A stretch of 64,000 nt of DNA, taken from the NCBI GenBank assembly GCA_036874045.1, contig JAZBRI010000011.1:7135001-7199000 (forward strand). The letters run 5' to 3'. Position 1 is the stretch's first letter, and every line of letters starts with the position of its first letter. Made by a program: the position numbers and the translations under genes. Under the pieces are notes generated by a model that saw only the letters and a list, made by a program, of their open reading frames with translations, ran no database searches and was not told the origin of the DNA. This document shows positions 22,021 through 32,859 of the stretch, piece after piece. This stretch comes from Cymodocea nodosa. Lineage: Eukaryota; Streptophyta; Magnoliopsida; Alismatales; Cymodoceaceae.

Positions 22021-22790
22021 AATTAAATCAGTTTCAAAAAAATAATGTTTGGGAATTAGTAAAGAAATCATTTGGAAAAATGATCATTGGTACTAAATGG
22101 ATATTTAGAAATAAACTGGATGATAAAGGAAATATTATTAAAAATAAAGCTAGATTGGTCACACAAAGATATAATCAACAAGAAGGCATTGATTATGAAG
22201 AAACTTTTGCACCTATGGTCAGAATTAAAGCCATTAGAATGTTACTTGCATTTGCTTATAACATGACTATAAAGTTATATCAAATGGATGTGAAATGTGC
22301 TTTTCTAAATGGAGATATATAGAAGAAGTTTTTGTCAAGCAGCCACTAGGATTTGAAGATGAAGAAAAATCAGATTATGTTTACAAGTTGAATAAAGCTT
22401 TATATGGATTGAAATAAGCACCTAGGGCTTGGTATAATAAATTGAAAAGTTTCTAATTGATAATAATTTCAGTATAGGTAAAGTAGACAATACATTATTT
22501 ATCAAAATAATTGACTTACATATGTTGATTGTTCAAATTTACGTTGATGATATTATCTTTGATGCTACATTTGAATTACTATGTTATGAATTTTAGAATT
22601 TGATGAAAAATAAATTTGAAATGAGCATGACAGGTGAGTTGAAGTTTTTCTTAGGACTATAACTTCATCAAGGAAACTCTAAAGAAATTTGGTTTTGAAA
22701 ATATCAAATTTGCAAGCACACCAATGAGTTCAAATGCTAAACTTGAAAATGATGATTTAAGTACTGTAGTAGATTAAAAGAAATACAAAG
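22021..22790 (+). pseudogene. Copia K1-1 reverse transcriptase, broken
   Basis: Open from 22080 to 22322 with GTKWIFRNKLDDKGNI, RLVTQRYNQQEGIDYEETFAP and MDVKCAFLNGDI blocks, the standard start of a copia RT. The frame then shifts, with KQPLGFED-, LYGLK-, QIYVDDI- and ELKFFLGL-like pieces up to about 22665. A deletion near 22660-22690 joins FLGL directly to the LKKFGFEN region; K1-3 keeps the missing NQEKY segment at 48660-48715. Confidence 0.85.
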
Positions 22791-22792
22791 GT

Positions 22793-23449
22793 ATGATTAG
22801 ATCTCCTCTATATTTATCAGCAAGTAGGCCAGACATAATGTTTAGTATATATTTGTGTGCTAGATTTCAAGTATCACCAAAAGAATCTCATCTGAAATCT
22901 ATTAAAAGAATCTTCAAATATTTACAAGGCACTAAAGATTTTGGATTATGTTACTCAACTGATAGTAGCCTAATTTTAACTAGTTATAGTGATGTAGATT
23001 ATGCAGGCAGTAGATTAGATAGAAAAAGCACAAGTGGCACATTTCAACTGCTTAGAAATTCTTTGATTTCATGGTTTAGTAGGAAACAAAACTGTATTGC
23101 ATTATCTACTATTGAGGCAGAATATATTATAGTAGATCTATGTTGTGCTCAAATTTTATGGATGCAACAAACATTAGCTGATTATAGACTAAAAATTCAA
23201 AATACAAAAATATATTGTGATAATAGTAGTGCAATAAGTTTATCAAAGAATATAGTACTTCATTCAAGAGCCAAACATATCGAGATCAAACATCATTTCT
23301 TAAGAGACCATATGGGAAAAGGGTATATCTCACTTAAGTTTATTCCAATAGAAAATCAACTTGTAGACATTTTCACAAAACTCTTAAATGAATCAACATT
23401 TAATCATATTAGAAGAAATCTAGGCATTTGTTCTAAACATGACTTCTAA
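22793..23449 (+). pseudogene. Copia K1-1 RNase H, nearly intact 3' end of pol
   Basis: A 218-codon open stretch: SRPDIMFSIYLCARFQ, KRIFKYLQGTKDFGL, YSDVDYAGSRLDRKSTSG, ALSTIEAEYI, IYCDNSSAISLSKN, HSRAKHIEIKHHFLRDH and a tail ending in DIFTKLLN. The RNase H acidic residues (Asp in DVDYAGS, Glu in EAEY, Asp in CDN) are all present, and the normal stop is at 23447-23449. Together with the truncated regions upstream it is a pseudogene, but this end has decayed little. Confidence 0.9.
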
Positions 23450-23834
23450 TATATCTATATTGTGTTTATTATTATCACCACTCAAGCTCACCATATGAGA
23501 GCTTGTTTTCTGCTAACATGTACGCTTGCAGGATTTTAAATGGTGCATCATCTCAAGGGGAGAAGAATTCGACTATAGGAGTAAGGAAAAAGACATATAG
23601 ATCACCTTTTATCTAATGACAAAAAGGGGGAGAGGAATATGAGAATTACATGTAAAAATATGAAAATTATATGCCTAAATAGTTCCTAGCACATAGATAG
23701 AGGGAGAAATTAAAATTATTATGATATACACATTGCAATCATTGTTTTATTTGTTTTTCTATGTGACTCAATGTATAGAAATAATTTAGAGAGTGAAATA
23801 CATGTAATTTAATGTAAAGGATTTTGTCATTATT
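23450..23834 (+). other. 3' untranslated region of copia K1-1
   Basis: Non-coding, between the pol stop and the polypurine tract. No extra ORF is present here, unlike copia K2. Confidence 0.7.
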
Positions 23835-23848
23835 AAAAAAGGAGAGAT
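23835..23848 (+). other. Polypurine tract of copia K1-1
   Basis: AAAAAAGGAGAGAT immediately before the 3' LTR start TGTTAGAACCC: the plus-strand primer for reverse transcription. Confidence 0.85.
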
Positions 23849-25379
23849 TGTTAGAACCCTTTTGTTTTGATAATGTAAAAATCCATGTGAGGAAACAAAT
23901 TGTATTTCATAGGTGTCATAAGATAGTTTAGCAAATTACAAATTAGAAAGTAAATAAAACAGATATAGATAGTTCAAAAAATGTTGCTAGAGAAAAATAG
24001 GAATTTCCGATAATTTAAAGCTTAAGTATCTAGATGAAGAAAAGTTTCAAAAGTTTACCTAGCTAAGTATTCAAGAAGTCAGTTTAAAAGTAACAAGAAC
24101 ACCTTTGAAAAGTTAGAAGGCTAACTATCTGAAAATAGAAGTCCTTCAAAAAGTTAGTAAGGTAGTTGTTTGAATAATCAGAGTTAAGGCGCTAACTATT
24201 TAAAAGTCTAAGGAAATCAAAAAGTTAGGAAGATTAACTATATGCACGTGTAGAATTCAGAAACTCAATTAGAAGCTTAAAAGGACTTTTTGGTAAGTTA
24301 GGAAAGCTAACTATCTGAAAAATAGGAAGGATCGTAAGGTTATAGACCTAACTATTTGAACAGTTAAGTTATTTAAATACGCACATGGTGAAAGTTAGAA
24401 AGCCTTAAAGGATAACTATTTAAGTTTTTCAGATAGTTACAAGATAATTATTCGAGTTTTCAGAGGGTTACAAGTTAACTATCCGAAACTAAGAAGACTC
24501 ACATACAAAACTTAAAGGATGACATGACAAGTATAACTGTTTATGTTTTTCGAAGAGTTATAGAATAACTATTTGAGTTTTCAAAGGGTTACAAGCTAAC
24601 TGTTTGAAACTAAGAAGACTCATGTACAAAACTTAAAGGATTATGTGACAAGTATAACTGTTCATGTTTTTCGAAGAGTTACAGAATAACTGTTTGAGTT
24701 TTCAGAAGGTTATAAATCTAACTATCCAAAAATCAAATGGAATCGAAAGGTTGTATAAAGAACAATATGTAAAATGGTAACTTAACATTTTTAGGATTGA
24801 CTACACAACAAGTACAACAGGACAAATACCGTTGGAAAAAATATGATCGTTATACCTCTTGGTATAAATATGATCAGGAAGATAAAGACAATGATTATCA
24901 TATTGAAAGCTACACAAAATTCCCAGCATACATTTTGCATATTCAAAAGAGAAGAATTCTCAAGCATACTAAAGTATAGAAAGCTCCCTACATGTATAAT
25001 CTGTTTGGAAAGCTCAAGTGTTGGTTCGTGAGTTTATACCTGAAAACTCACTATTGGTTAACAGCTTGAACCTAAAAGCTCGAGAAAGGTTGGTTGTTGA
25101 GCTTCTACCTAAAAACTTAAGTGTTGGTTCCTACTTCAACCTAAAAGCAAGTGTTGTAAGTAGTAAAATACTTAGTGAAGCCCAAGTGAAACTTGGTGGT
25201 GGACTAGCCATGTTGGTGAACCACCTAAAAATTTCCTTGTGTCAAGTTTTTATTACTTCTTTGCATGTTTATTTAATATCAGTACTTACTAATTAAATCA
25301 ACTAGTTAAGTTTGAAAATAATTAAAATTATACATAGATTACCATTCACCCCCCTCTAGTGAGCCATACAATCTTAACA
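23849..25379 (+). repeat. 3' LTR of copia K1-1
   Basis: 1531 bp from TGTTAGAACCC to ATCTTAACA. Homologous to 15989-19365 without the nested insertion, with many substitutions and indels, implying an old insertion. Contains the TATA box at 24863-24870 (CTTGGTATAAATATGATC) and the dyad-rich U3 (24100-24730). Ends with the copia-typical ATTCACCCCCCTCTAGTGAGCC. Confidence 0.9.
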
Positions 25380-25384
25380 TGGTT

Positions 25385-25807
25385 GTTAGTCACCTTGTTT
25401 GGTTTAGAATCGACTCGACATCCGAAAAGTATTCTCACAAACCTTTGATGGTTAGTGATTGTAGAACTTCAGGAAATTCTAATACTTCCTATAGTTTGTG
25501 TAGTTCTCCACCAACACACTACGTTTTTCTCTTCTTCCTTTTTATACTTCTTTTAGTAGTAACTACTTATGCTTAAATGATCGGTTGGATTTCCTTCATT
25601 TGTATCAACGATGGCGATTTCTTCTTCATTTCACGATTTAAATCCTATGTGATACATGCAATCATGGTTTTCCTTCGATTTTCTTGCTTTTGCAACTACT
25701 CACAAAGGTATATTAGAAAATAACTAGTTTGTGGTATTAGTGTAACTTAATGGACTTCATTAACTTAACTGTTAACTCAACAGACTTAATATAAAACATG
25801 TGCAACT
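25385..25807 (-). repeat. 5' LTR of gypsy B1, outer part resumed
   Basis: Continues the LTR broken at 15988; equivalent to 38130-38560 in the B2 LTR. It includes a TATA box on the minus strand (TATAAAAA, 25539-25546). Confidence 0.8.
25539..25546 (-). promoter_or_regulatory. TATA box of gypsy B1 LTR
   Basis: TATAAAAA on the minus strand; the same place in the B2 and B3 LTRs reads TATAAAAG (38311-38318 and 40065-40072). Confidence 0.6.
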
Positions 25808-26115
25808 TGTTCAATTACTTTTAAATGTATATTTATAAGTTTGCTAAAAGTAATCAAACAATTTTCATAAATTAGATACTAAATCTAATTTGTTCATAAC
25901 TACAAGTGCATAGTGTATATTGTATTTGTGTGTAAGTATAGGTCGATCTCATAGAGATTGAGTAAGAATTATGTACTATTTTGATTTTTATATTGGAGTT
26001 TATATGTATTCAGTTAAGTACTTCGTTGAGTTACAGTTAACTCAACGGACTTAGTTCGTGGAGTTATGGTTAACTCAACAGACTAACCTTGTGGACTTAG
26101 TTAACTCCATAAGTC
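25808..26115 (-). repeat. Second B-type LTR end, head-to-tail with the first
   Basis: Starts TGTTCAATTAC and repeats the first 300 bp of a B LTR (AAGTATAGGTCGATCTCATAGAGATTGAGT shared in pieces with 37310-37340). It is truncated at about 26115. On the minus strand this would be the 3' end of an upstream B element whose body is mostly gone. Includes overlapping dyads at 26024-26066. Confidence 0.75.
26024..26066. repeat. Overlapping AACTCAACG dyads
   Basis: CGTTGAGTTA (26024-26033) and TAACTCAACG (26038-26047) form a perfect 10-bp inverted repeat with a 4-base loop. The right arm also starts a 29-bp near-palindrome (26038-26066) ending in GAGTTA. The two hairpins would be mutually exclusive. 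Confidence 0.8.
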
Positions 26116-27437
26116 TAACTTTCTTGTTGTACACTTCCTAACTCTAAAAGTGAACTTCATTCAAAATTGTTGCTTTAGATAGGTCAAGAATTTGAATTTG
26201 TTGCTCTATAGGGGTTTATTCTTGAATTTCTTCTTCAGTTGCTAAGCTTGTTGTAGTACTTGTTGCTAAAAATAATCTAGAGATTCTTGCCTTTTAGCTC
26301 TTAATTGTGGTGGAGAGCCTGTAGAACCTTCCACACTTCTCTCTTGTAATTTTTCCATCAATTGCTGAAGAGTTTCATTCTCTTCAAAAGAATCTGTTAA
26401 TTTTTTCTCTTTCTGTTCAGCTTCTTCTCTTTCTTCTTCCTCCTCACTACCAATCTGCATTGTTACTATTCTTTCTAATTCATTGGCAAATTGGGATGGA
26501 GTCTCGGGCATAACATCTTCTACCCTAACTTTAGTTTCTTCAAGCTGTAGCTCTTCATTAGCCTATTTTTCTTCTCCTCTTTGCTCTGCTCTTGCTCTTC
26601 TTCTTCTAACAGTAAATCCACAAAAATGGGCTCTTTATGCCCTCGAGCCATAAGTCCTGGCTCTTCCTTTTTCACTTCTTATATTTGTTGGTCTCGAAGG
26701 ATCAGCCTCATATTTTTTTGCAATTGGTATAGTAGCTACTTCTTGATGCTTTTCAACTTTAATTTTATATTGGGCCTTCAACTTTCTGTAGCCCTTCTTT
26801 TCTGAAGTGCATCAAACACAAAGTGTACTTTTGCTACTACCATATCTTTTAATTTTCCTTGGCTTTCCCCAAATCAAACCAGTTCTTCAAATTCTTTTAA
26901 CTCTTTTGTAGTAGATGGGCCTGTGAATACTACCCTCTCTAGTGGTGTAGGTGGTGGAATTGAAGGTCCAGGTTGTTCTTCTTCAGTCGACACTTCAGCC
27001 TGTTCTCTCTATTGTTGTTGACATGAAGGTCTTAGCTATTGCTCTTCATTAGCCTGTTCTTTTCATTGTTGCTCTTCTCATTGTATTCTTGCATGTGCAA
27101 CTATCTTTCGTATGAACCACAATCAATATTTCCTTCTAATAAGTTATAGGGCAACTTCGTTGTTTGGTCTGATTCTTCTTTCTCTATTTACAGTAGTCAT
27201 AGTAGCTACTCGTATTCTTGTTTCCATTATTTCAGGTATTCTGACATTTAAATCTATCAAAACTTTTGTAAAAAAAAAAGAGAGGCCAGCCTCTACCTTT
27301 TCTAGCTATTTCTCTCTAGTAGTATTTTTGATTTTCTATCTTGTATGTCATTCCTCTAACTCTCTTAGAAATCTAGTAGTCTCAATCTAATCCTAGAAGT
27401 TGTACACCATCTTGGTCTTTGTTGTGTTACTGAACAA
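26116..27437 (-). pseudogene. Remnant G2 of unidentified ORF (long charged protein)
   Basis: Minus strand. The 5' part (27437 to about 27040) matches remnant G1 and keeps LIDLNVRIP, METRIRVAT and IVAHARIQ. Further on, the sequence reads a proline/glutamate-rich linker (GPSIPPPTPLERVVF near 26960), a KEFEELVWFGESQGKLKD stretch near 26870, and an 81-codon open end (26511 to 26266) very rich in Glu, Lys and Gln, probably coiled coil. A handful of stops interrupt it. It is cut at 27437 by copia K1-2 and at 26116 meets a B-type LTR fragment. Family not recognised; no membrane segment or signal peptide seen, so it does not look like an envelope protein. Confidence 0.5.
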
Positions 27438-28722
27438 TGTTAGAACCCATGTATTTTGATAATGCAAAAATCCATGTGAAGTATCAAATTATATTTCACA
27501 AGTGTCACAAGACAAATTCAACAAACTGAATATTAGAAGGCAAATAAATAGATACTATTAGTTTAGAAATTGTTGCTAAAAAAAAACATGATTTTCAAAA
27601 GGTTACCAGGCTTAAGTATCTGAAAAGTCAATTTAAAAGCAACAAAAACACCTTCGGAAAGTTAGAAGGATAACTATCTGAAAATAGAAGGTCTTTGGAG
27701 AGTTAGTAAAATAGTTGTTTGAATGATCAAAGAGTTAAGGTGCTAACTATCTTAAAAGTCCAAGGAAATTAGAAAGTTAGGAAGGCTAACTATTCAAAAC
27801 TTAAATCATTCAATTATGCATGTGTAGAAATAAGAAACACGTATCAAGCAGTCAAAAGCCTTGAAGGATAACTATTTGAGTTTCTTAGATAGTTATAGAA
27901 TAACTGTTTGAGTTTTTCAAAGAGTTACAAGATAACTATCTGAAACTAAGAAGACTCATGTGTAAAACTTAAAGGATCATATGACAAGTATAACTATTTG
28001 AGTTTTTCGGAGAGTTACAAGATAATTGTTTGAGTTTTCGGAAGGTTACAATAGTTAACTATTCAAAAATCGAAGGGAATTGGAAGGTTACATAAAGGAC
28101 AGTATACAGAATGGTATCTTACTATTTTTAGGACTGACTACATAGTAAGTACAATAGGACAATACCGTTGGAAGAAATAGGATCGTTATACCTCTTGGTA
28201 TAAATATGATAAGTAAAGGGAAGATAAGCACAACTATCATATTAAGAGCTACACTAAATTCCCAATAATACATATAGTTTGCATATTCAGAAGAGAAGAA
28301 TTCTCAAGCATATTGAAGTACAGAAAGCTCCCTGTGCATATACTCTGTTTGGAAAGCTCAAGTGTTGGTTCATGAGTTTATACTTGAAAACTCACTATTG
28401 GTTAAGAGCTTTGACCTGAAAGCTTGAGAAAGGTTGGTTGCTAAGCTTCTACTTAAAAGCTTAAGTGTTGGTTCTTGCTTTAACATGAAAGCAAGTGTTG
28501 TAAGTAAGTAAAATACTTAGTGAAGCCCAAGTGAAACTTAGGGTGGACTAGCCAAGTTGGTGAACTACTTAAAAATTTCCTTGTGTCAAACTTTTATTAC
28601 TGTTGTGCATGTTTATTTAATATTAGTGCTTATTCACTAATTAAATCAACTAGTTTGAAAAGAATTAAAATTACACATAGATCACCATTCACCCCCTTCT
28701 AGTGAGCCATATAATTCTAACA
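27438..28722 (+). repeat. 5' LTR of copia K1-2
   Basis: 1285 bp from TGTTAGAACCC to TTCTAACA, shorter than the K1-1 LTRs. Dyad-rich U3 at 27600-28080, TATA box TATAAATA at 28199-28206, end CACCCCCTTCTAGTGAGCC. Confidence 0.9.
28199..28206 (+). promoter_or_regulatory. TATA box of copia K1-2 5' LTR
   Basis: TATAAATA in CTCTTGGTATAAATATGAT, at the same relative place as in K1-1. Confidence 0.7.
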
Positions 28723-28724
28723 AT

Positions 28725-28736
28725 TGGTATCAGAGC
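28725..28736 (+). other. Primer binding site, tRNA-iMet (copia K1-2)
   Basis: TGGTATCAGAGC, a perfect match to the canonical copia primer site, two bases after the LTR. Confidence 0.95.
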
Positions 28737-28775
28737 TTGGTTAATCTCCATAAAGATTTAACCATCTAGATTATA

Positions 28776-30180
28776 ATGGCATAATTTGTTGAGGGGCAAA
28801 ACATCCACAAACCTCCTCTATTCGATTGTTCCAATTATAATTATTGGAAGAATAGAATGGAGTGTTTCCTTAGGAGTTCTAATGTAAAACTCTAGAAGAT
28901 TGTTGTTCTTGGAACTACACTTCCTACTAGTAATGTTATGGGTTGGACTGAGGAGGATGAGAGAATCATCTAGTTGGATGCTTGAGGGTTGAATGTTATA
29001 TACTGTGCACTTATAGCTAAACAATATAATAAGGTATCTGCATGTAAATCAACACATAAAGCTTAGAAAATCCTTCAAGTCACACACGAAGGTACAAGTC
29101 AAGTAAAGGATACAAAAATCGGCATTCTGTTAAGAAAATTAAAAATATTTAAGATAAATGAAAATAATACATAATTGAAATATTTTCTAGATTTATTGAG
29201 ATCATTAATAGCTTGAGAGGCTTGGGAAAGGAATTTTCTATGCATGAACAGGTACAAAAGATTCTAAGAAGTTTAATTATTGAGTGGAAACAAAAATCCA
29301 CCTCCATCCAAGACTCTAAGGACCTCAACAACTATTCTATAGAAGAATTGTTGGGCAATCTACTGGCCCATGAGGTTCAGATGAAAGATTAGAAGGAATA
29401 GGAAGGAATTGCTGAAAAGAAAGCTAAGAAAAAAAAGGAAATTGCATTTCCTTCAACTAAAGAAGCTTAGAGCTCAGATGGTGATGAAATTATGTAGTTG
29501 GCAAGAAATTTTAGAAAATTCATGAAGAAAAACAATAAGACTAGCTCCTCAAAAAGAATAATCCCTACATGCTTTAAATGCAAAAAGACAAGGGTATATA
29601 CAAACTTTCTATCCATTAGAACCAAGAGAGAATTAGCTTGATAGCAGAAAAGATGGAAGAACAAAAAGAAAATGGCTCTTAAAGCTACTTGAGATGATAG
29701 TAGCTCCTTAAGTAGTTCTTTAGATTCTGAAGATGAAGCTGTAGTCAACGTGTGCTTTACAGTACAAGAGGTATGCTCTACTTCTCCTTACTATTCAGAA
29801 AATGAAAATGATGACTTAGATGTAAATAGTCTTCTTTGTATAGTAGATAGTCTATATATTAAATGTAAAGAATATAAGAAAGATATTAAAGGTTTAAATA
29901 ATTGTTTAGAAGATTCATTTGTTGAGCTAGAAAAAGCTCTTGATGAAAACAGAAACTTAAAAACTCAAATGAATAAATATAGTTGTGATAACTATGAGTT
30001 AAGAGAAGAAAATAAAAACTTATTAGTTGAAATCTCTAATTCAAAAAATACTGTATGCAAGTTTATACAAGGGCAAAAAGGATTAGATAAAATTATAGGA
30101 TCTCAAAGACAAAATAACATTAAATATGGCCTTGGGTATGCTACACCACAAGAAGTATCTTACTATGGTGGCATGATCTG
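28776..30180 (+). pseudogene. Copia K1-2 gag with C-terminal coiled coil, broken
   Basis: ATG at 28776 starts a UBN2-like copia Gag, colinear with K1-1 through CALIAKQYNKVSACKS. Stops break it (28781 region, 28971, 28983 and later). It continues past the point where K1-1 is cut, with a Lys-rich segment and a CFKCKK half zinc knuckle near 29570. An open 143-codon end (29750-30181) follows; its Glu/Asn/Lys pattern with regular hydrophobics (for example NLKTQMNKYSCDNYELREE) suggests a coiled coil of roughly 80 residues. This Gag tail is long compared with small copia elements and resembles the SIRE type. Confidence 0.75.
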
Positions 30181-30181
30181 A

Positions 30182-30881
30182 TCTTATAGAGATGACACTA
30201 TTGTCTTTGTTATCAAAAGAAGATCTGGTCATATGTGGCTACTAAGAGGCAACAAATTAAATGTTTTAAGGACTAACTCTAGTGGACCTAAAAAGATTTA
30301 GGTACCAAAAGCCTTAATCTTAGTATGACATATAGAATGACAAGGAGCTTCAAGTACAAACAACAAAATGGATTGTAGACAATGGATGCTCAAAGCATAT
30401 GATAAGTAAGAGAAGACTTCTTGATTCAGTTAAAAATTTAAATTCAGAATTTGTTAAGATTGGAAATAATGAAAACTGTAAAATTACTGCAATAGGAAAT
30501 ATTATATCTAAAAATGGTAGAATTGAGAATGTCTTGCATGTTAATGGACTAAAACAAAACTTATTAAGTGTAGGACAATTGTGTGATAAAGGATATAATA
30601 TTTTATTTATTACTGAAAAGTGTTATATTACTGATCAAGCTACAAATAAAATAAAATTTACTGCTTTAGAAATTATTCAATATATATACTAAACTTTCCA
30701 TGTGAAAATTCTACAAATGATTCCTGTTTAGTAGCATCCAATGAAGATGATTGGTTGTGGCATAAGAGACTTGGACATGTCAACATGAAAATCCTTAGAA
30801 AGTTATCCAAAAATGTTCTAGTCAAGGGACTGCCCAAACTTAAATTCAAGAAAAACAAGGTGTGTAGTGAATGTATGTTAG
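30182..30881 (+). pseudogene. Copia K1-2 protease and GAG-pre-integrase, truncated
   Basis: The protease site near 30372 reads I-V-D-N-G-C-S-K-H-M (the usual Ser of D-S-G is Asn). An open run 30399-30692 includes IENVLHVNGLKQNLLSVGQLCDKG in blocks. The GAG-pre-integrase segment WHKRLGHVNM is at about 30759, and the next zinc residues (CSECML) at about 30862. The sequence ends there, joined to the K2 LTR at 30882. Confidence 0.85.
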
Positions 30882-32479
30882 TGTAGGATTGAATGGCTAC
30901 ACAACAAGGAGGCAAATTGTGTTTTTCAACATTTTCAATTATAATTGAAATTTCAAAATTAAAAACAAGTCAAGATACTATTCCAATCAAATCATTTTAT
31001 TCAAGGTTTCAATTACAATATACAATTTAATTTTCCTCAGAAATTGTAGATGCAATTATATAATGATACCATGTTTCATCTAATCAATTTCATAATTACA
31101 AACAGAGAACTAATTTGTGAAATTTAAAGTATTTCTCCCTATTTGAGATTTTTCTTCTTCTTCTTCTACAAATCTTTAGTGGCTAATATCTGACTTTCTC
31201 TGCTTCATTGAATTTGCTTTCTTTTAATTCTTCAAATCTTTAGTGACATAAATTTGACTTTCTCTTCTTCACTAAATTTTCTTCTATCTAAGTACTTTTC
31301 CCCAAAGAGGTGTTTTGATCCCTGAAAATATATTTTGTTTGTTGTACAAGGATAATTGATCAACAAGAATTCTATGCCTTTTATACTATATCTTCATTTC
31401 ATGTATATCCTCCAAGTTTAACCATAATCAGTTTTCCACTCTTCATATCTTCTCTTTTTCCTTCGTCGAAATACACACGTTCTAACCCACATTTTCCTCT
31501 TAAATTTTCTTTAATCATTAATCCTAGATCTCTAAAAGATTTCCTACACAATAAACTTTCTCATCCAAAAATTTTCCATCAAGTGTAATAACAAGTCATT
31601 ATGTTAATGTTAACTAAATGAGTAAAACAAGTAGATTTATAATTTAACGTATCTAACTTAAGGAGTTCATCATATGCCAAATCATATGATATGTATTGTA
31701 GCTAACTCAATGAATTAAGTATATGGTATTACGCTAACTCAACGAACTAGCTTCGTGGTATTATAGTTAACTCAACGAACAAGCTAAACTGTCTTTCAGA
31801 AGCTTAAATGTTAACTCATCGAAAAGTGTTTAAGTATTAGATAGTTGAGTTTTCAAAGTATCTGAAAATCCTTAGATAACTTATCGAACTAGTAAATAAA
31901 TGTTTTAAACAATAAAGTATTTACCATGTGCAATAATAGTAACTTTCAATTTATAACGCTAACTTAACATGTTGCTTTAGTGTTCAATATAGCAACTCAC
32001 GTGATACAATATAATATTTGTAAACTTTAATTTTACCACGTGCATAATACTAACTTAATGAGTTCGTTTCTTCATTTTAACCTTTTGTTCACTAACTTAA
32101 TGAGTTCTCACATGACCTATTTTAACCTTTAAGCCTATAACTCAACAAGTTCTCACGTGACCTTTATACAAATAAAGTACTAACTCAAAGAATTGTCTTA
32201 ATGTGCACTATACATGATACAGAAAATGTAACTTTAAAACATATCATGCTTTACAATAAAAATACATATTAGCTTAACGTTTAGTTAAAAGAAAAGTTAG
32301 TATAACTTAATGACTAGTTACTTAACTTGCATAATTTCAAATCCAATACAGACAATATTTATATCATTAAACTTTTTCTATATTAATTGATGTTCTTAAT
32401 TTACTTTCACAAATAATAGTAATTGAGTAAATATGATTACATTCATTTAGCACACATCATCAAAACAAAATACTCAACA
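30882..32479 (-). repeat. 3' LTR of copia K2 copy C
   Basis: 1598 bp; on the minus strand it starts TGTTGAGTATTTTG (32479) and ends CAATCCTACA (30882). Homologous to 54004-55717. It holds many AACTCAACGAAC / AACTTAACGAGTT-like dyads (31620-32330) and a TATA box at 31378-31385 (TATAAAAG, minus). Confidence 0.9.
31378..31385 (-). promoter_or_regulatory. TATA box of copia K2-C LTR
   Basis: TATAAAAG followed by GCATAGAATTC on the minus strand, the same as in copia D at 54686-54693. Confidence 0.7.
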
Positions 32480-32859
32480 ATCTCCCCCATATTAAATCAA
32501 TTATGAAATATGTTTAACTAAATGAAGTACCTCTGTTGGGTTAAGTTTTAATTCAACAACCAAGTTTGTTGACTTAAGTTTACTTAAGCTTATATTTGTT
32601 GTTTAAGTAAAAATCATTTCTCAAAAGTAAAACTTTTAGAAAAATTTCAATGAACACATAATCATCTCCCCCTTTTTAACATATACATTTAAACTCATAA
32701 TCATCTCCTCCTTTTTGTCATTAATCAAAAAGATGATTACATAGTATAAAAATCGAGAGACAAGTATGTATAACTAAATTCTCTATAAACTTTAATAAGA
32801 ATTAAAACACATTTACAGTAAAATGTATTGTTCAAATATTCAATCAATAAATACAAACA
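32480..32859 (-). other. Polypurine tract and 3' untranslated region of K2-C
   Basis: The purine-rich stretch next to the LTR reads ATGGGGGAGAT on the minus strand (32481-32491). The remainder is non-coding. Compared with copia D, roughly 1 kb of the accessory ORF (equivalent of 56218-57250) is missing between here and 32860. Confidence 0.6.

Larger units (their letters stand above)
15989..25379 (+). mobile_element. Copia K1-1, near full length, nested in gypsy B1 LTR
   Basis: A plus-strand Ty1/copia element with both LTRs, iMet-type primer site, gag and pol, and polypurine tract. Left end TGTAGAACCC, right end TCTTAACA. Flanks TGGCT (15984-15988) and TGGTT (25380-25384) are a one-mismatch target duplication, and joining the flanks restores the gypsy B LTR sequence seen uninterrupted near 39890. 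After removing the nested solo LTR its length is about 7.6 kb. Coding is broken, so it is dead. SIRE-like by its GAG-pre-integrase and RT style, by recognition only. Confidence 0.9.
27438..30881 (+). mobile_element. Copia K1-2, truncated after GAG-pre-integrase
   Basis: 5' LTR, iMet primer site, full-length gag region and the first part of pol on the plus strand, then an abrupt stop at 30881 where copia K2 copy C begins. It is inserted into remnant G2 (G1 shows the uninterrupted sequence at about 9620). The 3' half and 3' LTR are missing from this position. Confidence 0.85.

Noticed and set aside
27112..27390. 92-codon hydrophobic plus-strand frame
   Set aside because: Antisense of remnant G2, same reasoning as for 9304-9636.
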